A stretch of 64,000 nucleotides of DNA from Alviniconcha marisindica (Eukaryota; Mollusca; Gastropoda; Provannidae). The stretch covers positions 165,392 through 229,391 of the forward strand of contig JABMCL010003198.1 of the NCBI GenBank assembly GCA_018857735.1, in the 5' to 3' direction. Below the pieces are notes generated by a model. The model worked only from the letters and a program-made list of their open reading frames with translations, ran no database searches and was not told where the DNA came from. The translations under genes were made by a program, and so were the position numbers. This document shows positions 1 through 12,190 of the stretch, piece by piece (the first letter of the stretch is position 1; every line of letters starts with the position of its first letter).

Positions 1-22
1 AGAGAGAGAGAGAGAGAGAGAG
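1..22. repeat. (GA)n microsatellite at window edge
   Basis: Eleven uninterrupted GA dinucleotides open the window, so the repeat is probably cut by the window boundary. Confidence 0.95.
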
Positions 23-1439
23 ATGCATGTGTGTCTGTGAGTGTGACTGAGTGTGTTTCCTGGTCCTTGATGTTGCACTTACACTGTTACTGTGTTAGTC
101 AGAAGAATGAACTTTGGCATTTGGTTTTAAATACTGGCCGGGCACACCGTGTGGTATGTGTGCACCTGACCAGGGTGTGTCATGGAGGTGGTCTCGCGCT
201 AGTGCTGGTCTCACATGAGGGTACTTTTTCATCAGGAGTGGTATTGTTGCATCTGTCATGTCCCTCATCAGTTACACTTACAGCTTGTCTGCCTTTGCTT
301 CTCATTTCTGTCTTCCTGGTCTGTTCAGTTTACCTTCACCAGTTTTCTTCCATGTATAACTATAGAGAAGAGCGAATCAAAACCTTCTGACTTCTTATCT
401 GATGTCTGGCATTTTGCCCTGAACCCTTGCAATTGCCAGATTGAGCATGGTGTTATTGTTAAATAACTTGAGAATAAGTTGTCTTTTGAAGGTGTCACCA
501 GACATCAGTAGCTAGGCAGTAAAAGTAGTTTCTTGTGACAGTCTTCCATGAGGTTCACACTGGTCACACAGGTGTGATGGTCTCTTGTGAGGGTGTGTAA
601 TCTTTCAGCAGGGGTGATCTCTGGACAGTGGTGATCTTTCTTGAGTGTGGTCATGGTGCATTGCAACTTTATCATGGCCTTTCAGTAAAGTTTCATCAGT
701 GCTTCCATTCAGCTGATTTCCATGCATATGTTTTATATAGATCATCTGTGTGCAACTCCATAATCATAGTTTGGCATGGTATTGTGCTTCAGTTGGACAC
801 TGTGCCTGCTACTTTCTAAAAGTGCTGCTAGTGCTACTAGTAGTAGTCCTTTGGAGTTAGGATAGTGATTAACAAGTTGGCCTGGACACATTGTGCAATC
901 AGATTTACCAAATTTTCGCATGGATCAGAAATCAGGTGAGATTTCCATACAGGTGTAATCAAATTGATCCAGGTTTTCCTTCATAGTTTACATAAGGGTT
1001 CATTACATACAACCGGTGGCAGCGCATACACTTTTCCATTCCAGTGCACAGGTGGTAGGCACTCATGACCACTGTAATACCTGTTACACAAGTATTGGCT
1101 TGCAGCAGCTATGTGTTTGGCAAGGGTCCAGACTGAAGCTCCCCATTTTCCCTTAAAGGGGTGGTTATAAAGTTATTGGGCCTGTCTTCAGGCTGTGGCC
1201 CATGCAGACTGGAGTTAGGCAGGAGAAAGAAGTACCTACAGCATAACAGATGACAGTGCTGCTGGCCTGGATGTTATGACATTCTGGCTGAAATCATTCC
1301 AGGAAAATAAGGTATTGTAATGGGCAGAGTAACCCGTCTCAATAATGAAACAACAGCAACAATATTTTTAGCACAGTTTATGAGTTGGGTGGTTGATGTT
1401 GTTTTTAGCACTTTTGAGTTATAAAATATACTTTAACAT
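23..1439. other. non-coding stretch, nothing recognised
   Basis: Only short open frames occur (up to 119 codons) and none shows a recognisable domain, codon bias or splice-site context. A palindromic CCCTTAAAGGG lies near 1,150. Probably intergenic or intronic. Confidence 0.6.
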
Positions 1440-2960
1440 GCAAAGCTGATCAACTGATGCTGTAGACAGGTAGGCTGTTAGGATTGATCAGGCAGGGGAA
1501 ATATAGCATGTATGGGTGCATGCAAAATGTGTACTTTTTCCCTTGCCTATGTTGTGGACTAAGGCTGTCCCTGTTTGACTGGGTTAAAGGCTGTCCCTGG
1601 TTCACTGGGTTAAGCAGCTAGCAGGGAAAAGGGATCTGCTGACACTTTGCTAGTGAGTGTTTTGGACAGGTAGGCTGGGTGCCATGCTGGCTTGGGTTAG
1701 ACAGGTAAACTAAAGACAGTTGCAGCTAGGCGAAAGTGTACTATACCCTTGATGTAGACATGTAGACTGCCTTGGCTAGCTTGGATTAGACAGGGAAAAG
1801 AGACTGTTACAGGTGAGAGGTTCCTGGCCTTGACTGGTTGAAGGCAAGCCTACCCCTGCTGAAGTGGATTAGGCACGACGGCACAGGGGAGTGATTATGC
1901 CTGGGTAGGCAGGGAAAGACTGAGGTAGCACAAGGAAGAGCGGTTGTCCCCACTTCGATGTTGTGGACAGGTGGGCTAGCTACCATTGTAGTACCAGTGC
2001 CGGCTTCGACTGGGCAGGGAAAAGGTGAAGCACCGGTGAACCGTTTCGCACTTCTGCCTGTAGACAGGTAGGCTGGCATAGATTAGGCATGGTAGCACAG
2101 GGGCAATGTTTTTGCCTTTGTACCGGACAGTACCTGACTTGCATCGGGCAGGAAAATAGGCAGCACTGGGGCAGCGTTTCTGCAGTGGTGGTGGGGACAG
2201 ATCTGCTGACTCGGAGTGCAGGAATGCAGGCAGAGGTAGCATAGGGAGAGTATTTCTGCTTTGGTGTTGTGGACAGGTAAGCTGACTCGGAAGGCAGGCA
2301 AGGTTGGCTGGTTAAACTTGTTCAACGCCGAGTTGTCTCCAAAGACGTACTGGCGGGGACCGAGATCACAGGAGGTTGGGGGAAGAGGGAGACTTTACCT
2401 AACGCTGCACTGTCACCACCTGAATGACTCTTGCATTAAGATGGGCAGCGATGACAACCATTTTAATGTTTCGTTGCTTATGAGGGACAGTCAGTAGTCA
2501 CACGACAGTGTCCACAGACTACGCAGCTTTTGAAGAGACGAGAGCCGAAGCGAAACTGGACCGATGTCCTTAAGCCTGACCGCTGGGCCAAACCGCCTCA
2601 CTCAGACAAAGAGATATTAGCACAAGGACGGTGCTGTTGCCTATGTGTTGTGGACATGCATGCGTGAGGTACGTTGACTCGGATTAGGCAAGAAAAAGAG
2701 CACAGGGACAGTTGCGGGTCTTTGCTTCTAAGCTGATGCGAACAGGTTCGTTGACTCGGATTAGACAGGGAAAGAGGCGGTGCTCGCAGTGTTTCTGCCT
2801 AGGTGTTGTGGACAGGTACGCTGACTCGGTTAGGGAATGACGTAGCACAGGGACGATGTTTCTGCCTTGGTGTTGCGGACATGCATGGGGTATCCCGGCT
2901 CGGATTAGACAGGGAAATGGTTAGCACAGCGGAGAGTGTTAACTTCTGCCTTGAAGTTGT
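1440..2960. repeat. degenerate tandem repeat
   Basis: A motif close to GTTGTGGACAGGTAGGCTG, followed by ACTCGGATTAGGCAGGGAAA and then a GTAGCACAGGG-type segment, recurs with variable spacing at least ten times (for example near 1,470, 1,660, 1,965, 2,060, 2,270, 2,805 and 2,875). Copies are strongly diverged and interrupted near 2,320-2,620 by unrelated sequence. The short open frames here are by-products of the repeat. Confidence 0.75.
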
Positions 2961-3011
2961 GGACAGCTGCTGTGGTTTGGTTATTTGGCAAAATTAATAG
3001 ACATTTCCTCA

Positions 3012-3050
3012 CTACGTGGTTACTTGATGTTTTACGTCAAGTCGACTGCA
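3012..3050 (-). repeat. SINE-like 3' module fragment
   Basis: TTACTTGATGTTTTACG followed by TCAAGTCGACTG is the reverse complement of the tail seen at 3,140-3,180 and 13,232-13,295. It forms an inverted pair with the next copy about 90 bp away. Confidence 0.55.
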
Positions 3051-3132
3051 AATGGTGTTTGTTTGTTTCTCTCTCTCTCTCTTTTAATTTTTGTTTTTTA
3101 TCAAACCAAATCGAATTGTCAAATCACAAGAA

Positions 3133-3180
3133 TAGGTATGATCCGTTGTTGGACGTAAAACACCAATTTACTTACTTACG
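3133..3180 (+). repeat. SINE-like 3' module fragment
   Basis: A TATGATCC segment, GTTGGACGTAAAACACCAA and a (TTAC)n tail match the 3' part of the family described at 7,385, 10,825 and 13,232. Confidence 0.6.
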
Positions 3181-3190
3181 TGACATTATG

Positions 3191-3819
3191 TTACTTGTTT
3201 ATGGAAGTCATGATTTGGAGAGAGATAGAAAAATGTGATTTTTATTACCACACTAATGACTAAAGCGATCTTTGACACCAAAGCCTCAAGTGTCATTTAC
3301 AAATGCAGATATTTGTCACCGTTATTATTTTGGCATTGCAAAGTTGATTTTGTCATTGCGGCAAAACTGCCTCCCGGTTTTGCAGACTGCAAAATTTAAG
3401 TTGTCACGGCAGAGTTCACTTTGCAGCTGGAAATTTGTGCTTGCAGCTTCAACTTTGCACTTGCAACAGTGATATTTCAAACTGAATTTGCAGCTCTCAG
3501 AGTCAGACTGTGGCAGCGACAGCCAGTGACGAAGCAGTGCGAGTGAGAGATGGCTCGGGGTGCGTCATCCTCTGATCTGTGTTTGAATGAATTAATGAAA
3601 ATTTCCACACACACAAAAAATCCTTGCGTGTTCACAGCGCCGTGTTTACTGTTACCCATTCTGAGAGACAATAGGTGCGTCATCCGCTGATCTGTGTTTG
3701 CTTTTCTAATACCGGGCTGCAGCAACCTTGCTCGTTCAGTGTTATTTTACGTCCGCAGATTCCGTGCGGACTATTAGTATGAGAGATGTCCACGATTTTT
3801 CTGCAGTCCCATTGCCCTG

Positions 3820-3889
<70 letters not shown>

Positions 3890-5439
3890 ACTTGATTGTT
3901 TGTTGTATTTATTTATTTTTATGTTTAAAAGAGTGGGCCGATGAGGGTTATGCGCGCCATGTGCCCCGTATTATTTAGATTAAAAAAAATAAATAAGTAT
4001 CGTAAATTATTATAAATTAAACATGCATCTTGCAGGGACAAATTCAGTGGCAGCCGCATAGATCTCTCTAATTATGGCAGCACTGACCACCAGTGATAAT
4101 ATCATACCATACGTATACTTGTCCAACATGAAAGTGAAACTAATCTAGCATGCCTCTGGCAGAGCGCTGAAACTGACAGATGGGGACGTATGATCGGCGG
4201 GGCCAGGTCAGCGTGAACTTTCTGCTACACAGTTAGAGTTTTGCCCGTGGAGTCCACTCGGGGAGATGGGAGTGTAAAGTCCAATCGGAGCAATCAAGCG
4301 GTGCTTCTCCCAGTTTTTGTTTAATCAGTTTTTACGTCCAGTGCCACTTTCATGATCACACCCGGTTCCAATACATCCTTCTAGGCAGGGGGCGATGGGT
4401 GCCATATACCGCCGTACTGCCAAGAACAACTGTAGCGTTAAGATCCTTCCTGAGATGACCCTACGCAGCCAACGGGATGTTAAAGTCCAAGAACTAACCA
4501 ACTCTGTATTTAGATGGGCAGTGACGTGAGCCGCTACGTAAGTTGTCGAATTCATTGATTATTTTTAGGGGGAGACGTAACCAGTGACCGTAAACCAGCA
4601 TTCGCTTTCAGCGAAGAGATTGAAACCCACAGTTTGCGTATAGATTTACAGTCTAACACGTCGAACGTGCCTGTTTTTGTTGTTGTTGTTTTTTGGTATT
4701 CTTGGAGTTTCTTGACTTATCCGTCGATGACAGAAAAGTCGAACCTTGCAGACAGTACTTCGGTTTTTGACTTAAAGTGCATTCGACTGTATCGGCTCGA
4801 CAAACTCCGCCCCTTGTCGCTAAGCCACCGTGCGCACACCAGTCAATGAATGAATGATACTGTAACCAGAGCCGCCATTAAGGCTTTTCCTTGGGGTACG
4901 TAGAGCCGTGGCACAGTGGGCCTAACACTGCAGGGCTGCCGCTCAGCTTTCAGGCTTTGTCTATAATTTAGTACCCACAGTGCTGTAATAATCGTTCGTG
5001 TGCACCATTAACGTCCTTTTGGTTCGTGATTATCCTTTTTTTCTTTCTTCTTATGTTATTTTTTTTTTTTTTTTTCACCCCTCTTTTTTTCTTTGTTTGC
5101 TGTTTTTTAGCCATATCATGATCGCTGTAACCGGCCATAAGAATTGCCACTAAGGCCTTTGCGTCATGTTTGTCTACATTATCTGAGTGTTTGTTTCGGG
5201 GATTGAGTTCATGTTTTATTAAACCCGATGACTGCCGATTTATCTCAGAGCATCACAGCAGATGCGAGTTGCAACAAAACACAGGAGGTTGTAGATGTCA
5301 TGGTGTGTACCAGGTTTTAATAAATTTCAGTTACAGTTTGTTTGAAATGACAGGTGCCTTCTCTACCGTATGAAAACGCCGTGTCGATATTCATTGTGAG
5401 TGTTGTGGTTCCCTGTTTTGGGGTGGGTCCTTTAATATA
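3191..5439. other. non-coding stretch
   Basis: No coding evidence. Contains the GT run at 3,822-3,888, a T-rich tract at 5,030-5,110 and a weak copy of the dispersed module around 4,440-4,500 (GGATGTTAAAGTCCAAG). The small open frames have no recognisable protein similarity. Confidence 0.55.
3822..3888. repeat. (GT)n microsatellite
   Basis: Uninterrupted GT dinucleotides, about 33 copies. Confidence 0.97.
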
Positions 5440-5575
5440 TTAAGAGAGAGAGAGGGAATATCTGTGTCGTGACATGCCCTAATATAACCTCCTCACTTGT
5501 AGTTGTACTGTGAGAGAGAGAGAGAGAGAGAATATGTGTGTCGTGAAATTCCCTAATATAACCTCCTCACTTGTA

Positions 5576-5630
<55 letters not shown>

Positions 5631-5670
5631 TGTGTCGTGACATGCCCTAATATGACCTCCTCACTTGTAC

Positions 5671-5728
<58 letters not shown>

Positions 5729-5775
5729 TGTGTCGTGACATGCCCTGATATGACCTCCTCACTTGTACTGTGGCC
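5440..5775. repeat. compound minisatellite with embedded (GA)n
   Basis: Four copies of a unit containing AATATGTGTGTCGTGACAT, then GCCCTAATATAACCTCC and TCACTTGTACTGTG, are each separated by a GA run of different length (near 5,440, 5,513, 5,598 and 5,678). The non-GA part is conserved while the GA part varies, so the unit period runs from roughly 70 to 100 bp. Confidence 0.9.
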
Positions 5776-5898
5776 CCTGCCGCTAAATGGCTCTGTCCTC
5801 TATTCAAGTCCCCGCAGTGTCTCTCATTCATGTGCCATGGAGATGCCTGTGCGTAAATCGATTCGGGTACTTGTGACGATGTCTCTGGGATTGATCCA

Positions 5899-6053
5899 GG
5901 TGCCATGGTAGTGTTTAATTCAGCAGAAATCTCCACAGAATCATCAGGATTCCACGTGAGAGAACGAGAGAGAGTGGTGCCATGGCAGTGTTTAATTCGA
6001 AAAAAATCTCCTCACAATCGTCTGGATTTCGTGTGAGCGAATGAGCGAGACAG
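5899..6053. repeat. two-copy tandem duplication, period about 77 bp
   Basis: GTGCCATGGTAGTGTTTAATTC at 5,899 recurs as GTGCCATGGCAGTGTTTAATTC at 5,976. Both are followed by AAATCTCC, ATCnTC-GGATT and a GTGAGnGAA segment with short GA runs. Confidence 0.85.
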
Positions 6054-6604
6054 ACAGAAATCGGGTGGTTTGGTAATGGATGGCACGGCAAACTTGAAGA
6101 TTTCACGCTGTCTTATTTGTGGAATTGGGCCTTTGTCGGTGCTGGTTCACCGTGATACATCAGTTCCTGATAATAACCTCCGGTCAACCCCCAAGGTCAA
6201 GTGAAGGCGAGGGGTGGTTTCCGTGAACTCTAATGAGAGGGGGATGATGATGGTGATGCCGTTATGCGATTGATTTTCTTTGTGGAGAACTGTCTTGGTA
6301 AATGTATGCGTGTGTCTGTGTGCTTACGTACATGTTCGCGCGCGCGTGTGTGTGTGTGTGTGTGTGTGTGAAAATTGGAGTTAGGAGATGGGCTAGGCTC
6401 CAAGAAAGGACTAAAGATAAAGATGAAAACCGGGAGGTGGGTTGCAACATGTGGCCTGCTTCAGCCATCTGAATGCAACATTAATGGACACTGTCAAATG
6501 CAGAATACGGCGACATATGCCGAAAGTCTTATTTAGTTTCACTCCTAAATCAACTACTCTGCTTGCGAAAGATTAGACCTGCGTACACCTCTGTGTGTGT
6601 GTGT

Positions 6605-6606
<2 letters not shown>

Positions 6607-6640
<34 letters not shown>
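6607..6640. repeat. poly-G run
   Basis: About 34 consecutive G after a short GT run. It could form G-quadruplexes, though the exact length of a run this long is unreliable in any assembly. Confidence 0.9.
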
Positions 6641-7384
6641 CTGACATCAAAAGCCTGGTTCATTGCGGTCTCGTGAAAAATATCAGAACCACGACCTTCT
6701 CAGTTGATAGCGGTCTTGTGAAAGAAAGAAAAAAAAAAAAAAAAAAGTATTGTGGGGAAAAACACAACAACAAAACGAAACTTACCGGTACTTTAAACGG
6801 CGGTGGTAATGGCCTTTGGACAAAGGAAGAAAGGCAACGTTTCAGGTTGTGCCATTTTGTCAATGGAAGGGAGAGAGAGGGAAGGAGCTGGTGCAGAAGC
6901 GAATTATCACCTGGGTGATGAAATTGGCCTCTTCAAGATTAGCTATCATCCGAAGGAAGATTGACTCCATTATTTGGTTGACGGTCTGTGCTCCTGTGTC
7001 TGTGTGCACCATGTGTCTGTAGTGTAACACTTTACCGCGTAAGTGACTTGCACCCTTTTTTTCTTTTTTCTTCTACTTTCTTTTCTTTTCTTTCTTTGTT
7101 CTTTTCTCTCTCCTGACGGTAGCTTTCGCGAATGTACCTTTGGAAGTTTATGTACCCTATGCAGCTCGATTACCGTAATGCTTCAGGTCTTTGTTATTGC
7201 GTTCACGGGGAATGAGTGAACAACTGCTGGTGAGGTTGACAAAAAAGAACAATGTTTCGTCGTATAGGTGAGTACATTTCCCTAGATCTGTTCTATTGTG
7301 TTCACGTTACGGCTTTTAAGCCCTAATTAGTTCCCTTTGTTGATCTAGACTACTTTTAATGTTTCAAACTCCATATTATTGCTC

Positions 7385-7450
7385 GCCCTGATATAACCGT
7401 CCTGGTTGACAGGGCGTTTAAAAAAAAAAAAAGGTTATTTACTTACTCCA
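7385..7450 (+). repeat. SINE-like 3' module fragment
   Basis: CGCCCTGATATAACCGTCC, GGTTGACAGGGCGTTTAAA and an A-run leading to TTATTTACTTACTCC. This is the cleanest copy of the dispersed module. Confidence 0.65.
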
Positions 7451-7988
7451 ATAAATCTTCTTTAACAAAAAATTTACTCAGAAAAAGTTTGAGCGTTTGG
7501 CCTGGACCCAGTCTGGAAGGAACGGTGCTTTTTTTTGAAGCTGATATATGTTCGGGAGGTAATGGGGGTGGGGGCAAGGGGGCAAAATACACGCGCACAA
7601 AGCGTGAAGGAGGAAGGAATGGGAGATGAAATCGGCTTCTTCCAGATTAGCTAGTTTTTCACACCGTTCACCTGTCCCTTCAGCATCAATGTGATCTAAT
7701 TATAGTGCTTTCACTCTGAAATGCAGCTGTCTAAAGGCAGGCGCCAGCTGTGCAGTGGAACTCGATGTTTTAGCTACGTGCAGTGATTATAAACCGGTTG
7801 ATCCACGCACAAGTAGGCCTAACTGAAATGAAGGGCTGGCCAACTCAACTGATACTGCGTGCGGCACACGGCGTCAAAAACCTACAGCAAATACACATTT
7901 AAAATGTGCAGTAAACGGTTTTATTCGGTACCTGCAAATATGAAAACCAGCGCCATTCAATTTCATGTTTTACTCACCCCCTCCACAC

Positions 7989-7989
<1 letters not shown>

Positions 7990-8053
<64 letters not shown>
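7990..8053. repeat. (CA)n microsatellite
   Basis: Uninterrupted CA dinucleotides of about 32 copies. Confidence 0.97.
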
Positions 8054-8055
<2 letters not shown>

Positions 8056-8505
8056 GACTGAATGACTTTCCTGTATAGGTCCTGGGCACCCAGTGCAAAG
8101 AAACGGCCACAAAATAATGACTAAATTACAGCCACTATAATAAGCATCATATTGACGTCACTTCAGTTGCAGCGGTTGTTTTTTAGAAGAACTGGGATCA
8201 TGGCTCTGTGAGTATCATTTCACTCATGTTTCTAGCATGTAGGCCGGGCTGGTGCTATTACTCCGATTTGTGTGACCATGTCCCCCAGCTATAATGTCAT
8301 GTCTAATAGCGTGGAACGCTGTCAGTACAGTACAACAGACAGAGGGCTAACAGCGCCCAGAAACGTGACGCATGTAATAATACCGATAATAATCATAAAA
8401 AGGGCACTTGCCGCAACTAACCCGTGATGGACCTGGGCGCTGTCAACTTCTTTTACACACATGCAATGTATATAATTAGACAGCAAAAATGAAATACATG
8501 CTCGC

Positions 8506-8537
<32 letters not shown>

Positions 8538-9153
8538 AAAGACCTGAAGAAAAGGTTCGTGAGGAAGACACAACAAATGGTGTCGGAATTGCCTGCGGTA
8601 ACTGTCATGTGGCTTGCGAGTGAATTTTATACAAACTGCATAAACTCCACCAAACCACAGCCTCATCCTCGCCGTCTCATTCTCACGTGGCATGTGAATA
8701 TGTTTTCATGCAAGGTGCATAAAGGCCACCAAGTCACATCCTCGTCCTCTTCGGCACAGTCCATCTCATCTTGTTCTTCCACCTAGTCCAGGTGCTGTTT
8801 CTGTCATGTCCTTTTTCTGCTAATGAGACAGGCTTTTTGTGTCTTTTGTCAGTCAGTCACACGCAGTAGGAGGTGGTGGTAGTGGTATATGCAGCTTGCC
8901 ACGGACCATTTGCAATTATTTCTGTTGACTGTACGTGCGTGTGCGTGCCTTCGTGTTCGTGCGTGTCCGTCTGTAAAGGAAGTCTTGCGTATTTAGCTTC
9001 TTGTGATTTGAATTGCTTGGAGTTGGAGTCACTGTCGTTTTCCGTTTGAGGTGTCGCGACAGGGAGGTAGTGTATATTTGAATTTTGTACAGCGCGCCGA
9101 GCTCTATTTTTATGTTAAGATTTGCTGTTTTAAGGTTTACATATATAATTATG

Positions 9154-9154
<1 letters not shown>

Positions 9155-9213
<59 letters not shown>
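9155..9213. repeat. (GT)n microsatellite
   Basis: Uninterrupted GT dinucleotides of about 29 copies. Confidence 0.97.
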
Positions 9214-9216
<3 letters not shown>

Positions 9217-9305
9217 CCTGTTTAGACTGATTTGGTAGATTTGAAGATTTGGTAGATTCGTATGTTTATGAGAAGAGGTTTAAAATGTGCATTATGACAG
9301 TTTTA

Positions 9306-9372
9306 CCGTCCTGAGGTGTCTGCTAATCGTGATGTTGACAGGATGTTAAAATCCAATGACTGACAGCTGTTA
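9306..9372 (+). repeat. SINE-like 3' module fragment (diverged)
   Basis: CGTCCTGAGGTGTCTGC, then TGTTGACAGGATGTTAAAAT: same order of blocks as at 7,385 but more diverged. Confidence 0.45.
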
Positions 9373-10400
9373 ATCAGCTGGGACGGAAACCTGTATGGTA
9401 TTGCCGTTTGCACACCATACAAGTTTCGGTCCCAGCTGACTGACACACACTTCAGTCTCAGAAATTGAGCATGGTGAATAATGAATGGGTGTTTGTGTTG
9501 TTTGCATAACTCTACAGTTGTACAGGACAATTAAAAGCATTTGAGATGAAATTCTGATTGAAAAGAAATGGATCGCAGTTTTATCCTGCTGTACTGTTTT
9601 TCGCGTTTTTTTAATTGTTTTTTTAAATGTTTTATTGTCAGTATTTGTGTGTGTGTGTGTGTGTGTGGAGGGGGGGGGGGGGGGGGGGGGGCGTGCGTGC
9701 ATGTGTCTGTTGTTGTTGTTCTGGTCCTGACGAAGAAGTCATTTTGATGTCCCCACCCAGCGTGGCTCCACCACTGTATCAGTGAAATAGAAATTGTATC
9801 CGCGGGTAGGCATGTCTGGGCATGCAGGCTGTCACACAGACTGCACGGCTTCCAGAAACGGCATCTCATTGACTACTGCACTGCAAAGTGACAGATCCAA
9901 CTCTGGAACAAGAAATGGAAATGATGCTGTCTGTCGCAGAGAATGACTAAACCAGCAGCCGCTGTTGTCATGGTGATGGGTTTGGGGCCGCAGATAAGGG
10001 AGGATGTTGGAAACTGCTAATGGCCAGAGGGCCATTTGGAGCTTGTATGCCGTTCCCTGTACGCGTCAATAATGCAGGCTGTGGTCAGTTTCACGGACAT
10101 CGTGATTGACCCGCCAGTACTACCTACAGCTGGGTGCATTTTTGTCTTTTAGGGAATGAGCACATGAATATTCATTACCACTAAAGTCGGTGCTGAAGAC
10201 ATTATTAGTACAGCGCTATACCCACATTTTACTGACGAACAAGATGTGTTTCAGCTCAAACTGAAAATACAGCAAAATCGAAATGGTAAAATGGTATGGT
10301 TTGGAACGCGTAATCCTCTGTCATATTTACAAAGTTGGTCTGAGTTTTAATGTCTGTATTTCAGTGAAATACCTGAGTCGTGTGGTGTATCTGTATAGTG

Positions 10401-10411
10401 CGCGCGCGCGC

Positions 10412-10481
<70 letters not shown>
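10401..10481. repeat. (CG)n(GT)n microsatellite
   Basis: A short CGCGCG start followed by about 35 GT dinucleotides. The flank TTTCAGTGAAATACCTGAGT occurs on both sides (10,360 and 10,482), so the GT tract lies inside a local tandem duplication. Confidence 0.92.
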
Positions 10482-10483
<2 letters not shown>

Positions 10484-10821
10484 CAGTGAAATACCTGAGT
10501 CATGGAGTGTATCTATATGATGTGTGTGTGTGTGTGACTTATCACTTTTTTCTACGGCCTTATTAAAATAGTGCAGATTGTGGGTCTAATCTGGTAATCC
10601 ACTTGCCCATACTCTGTAACTGAATCCTGTATTAGGGCAGGATGCACGGCTGGATACCGGTGCATTTGTTTAAAAACAAAAATCAAATTCAGATCTTTAT
10701 CTGGAACGGTTTGGAAAATGTCACACTAAAACCACCAAAAGATTCTGATTGTCGAAGTAATGGTTTAATCTAAGCATACTAACTTATCCCCTCTTTTACT
10801 GTATGAATTGATGTTTAATTT

Positions 10822-10885
10822 GTTTTGTCCTGATATGACCTACCAGGTTGACTGGGTGTTAAGAACCAGTTGCTTATTTACCCTC
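10822..10885 (+). repeat. SINE-like 3' module fragment
   Basis: GTCCTGATATGACCTACC, GGTTGACTGGGTGTTAAGA and CAGTTGCTTATTTAC match the dispersed module closely. Confidence 0.62.
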
Positions 10886-11269
10886 ATTTACCCGTCTCAT
10901 CAGCTGAACGCATTTTTTTTCTTAACTAGCGATAGCTGGAAGTTTAGATTCGTTGCATTAGAAAATCAAAAATTCGAACAGTAAGGGGAAAAAAGCATCA
11001 GTTTTTATCAAAATTTCAGGGAGAACTGACCGAGAGCATGAGACGTTCGCTTCATTTTCTTTACGATCTGTGGCAGGGGATTTTGTAGTGACACCGACAA
11101 AAAATAATTCTTCCGAAATGACCCGATATGGAAATCGATCAGCGAGTTCGCCAGCCATTATTGATTCATCATTTTTCTCAGTCGCACGTTGCTGCAAGTG
11201 ACATCGGCGGCTTTTTCATTACAATACTGTAGGTAGTATGGATTTTGCAGCGACAGCGCGAATTTGTCC

Positions 11270-12190
11270 GAAAGGACTCGACAGTCCAACGGCGAGTTAA
11301 GCAGTGACTGCATGATCTCAGTCAACAGGCAGTGCTGTGGCCAGTAAGGCAGTTCTCATTTTCAACGGCGAGTTCATCAGCGATTGATCTGTCAGCAGGC
11401 AGTGCTGTGGCCAAAAATTCAAGCCCTTTTTTTCATTTTCAACGGTGAGTTCACCGATTGATCTCTGTCAACCGCTGTTATATGGCCAAAAAGGTTGTTT
11501 TCATTTTCAACAGCGAGTTCACCAGCGATCAATTTCTGGCAGGCCGTGCTGTGGCCAAAAAGACAGTTCATCAGCGATTGATCTATGTGGACAGGCTGTT
11601 ATATGGCCGAAAAGGCAATTCTCATATTCAACGGCAAGTTCACCAGGAATTGATCTCTGTCAGCAGGTGGCGCTGCGGCCGAAAAGGCAGTTCTCATTTC
11701 CAACGGCGAGTTCAGTGATTGATCATCTCTGTCAACAGAGGGCAGTTCTTGTTTCAACGGCGAGTTCACCAGCTGTTATAATCTGTCAGCAAGCAATGGT
11801 GTGGTTCCAGCGATATTATATCCCGATCCAAGTATTGATCCGCAAGTGGACCAAGTTCACCTCGGCCCTCATCCCGCATTGGTTTTAACTGTTTCATATC
11901 CAAGACAAGCTTGTTTTAAAGAGTGTCCCTAATGTGCTCTTTAGCATCTGAGAACATTGAGCAAAAAGAAAAGAACAGTGGTGTGGCCCAAAGGGCAGTT
12001 CTCATACTCAGCGGCGATTTCACCAGCGACTGATCTCTGTCAACGGGCAGGCGAAACGGCCGCTCATTTTCAAAGCGAGTTCACCATATCTGTTAGCAAG
12101 TAGTGATGTGGCCGAAAAGGCAGTTCTCATTTCAGCGGCAAGTTCACCAGACTGCATGTCAGCAGGCTGTGCGGCCAAAAATTGTAGTTA
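11270..12190. repeat. degenerate tandem repeat, roughly 70-80 bp unit
   Basis: About twelve copies of a unit built from GCGAGTTCACCAGCGATTG, ATCTCTGTCAACAGGCAG, TGCTGTGGCCGAAAAGGCAG and TTCTCATTTTCAACGGC. Copies differ by substitutions and internal deletions, and 11,800-11,980 is unrelated sequence. The 147-codon open frame at 11,445-11,888 is a translation of this repeat rather than a gene. Confidence 0.85.

Larger units (their letters stand above)
6054..11269. other. non-coding stretch rich in microsatellites
   Basis: No coding region was recognised on either strand. Notable low-complexity tracts are GT at 6,345-6,370, G34 at 6,607-6,640, CA at 7,990-8,053, G27 near 8,508-8,534, GT at 9,155-9,213, GT followed by G24 at 9,645-9,691, and CG/GT at 10,401-10,481. 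Open frames across these tracts encode only dipeptide or proline/glycine repeats. Confidence 0.65.

Noticed and set aside
11445..11888. 147-codon frame
   Set aside because: Composed of ~75-bp repeat units; no family resemblance.
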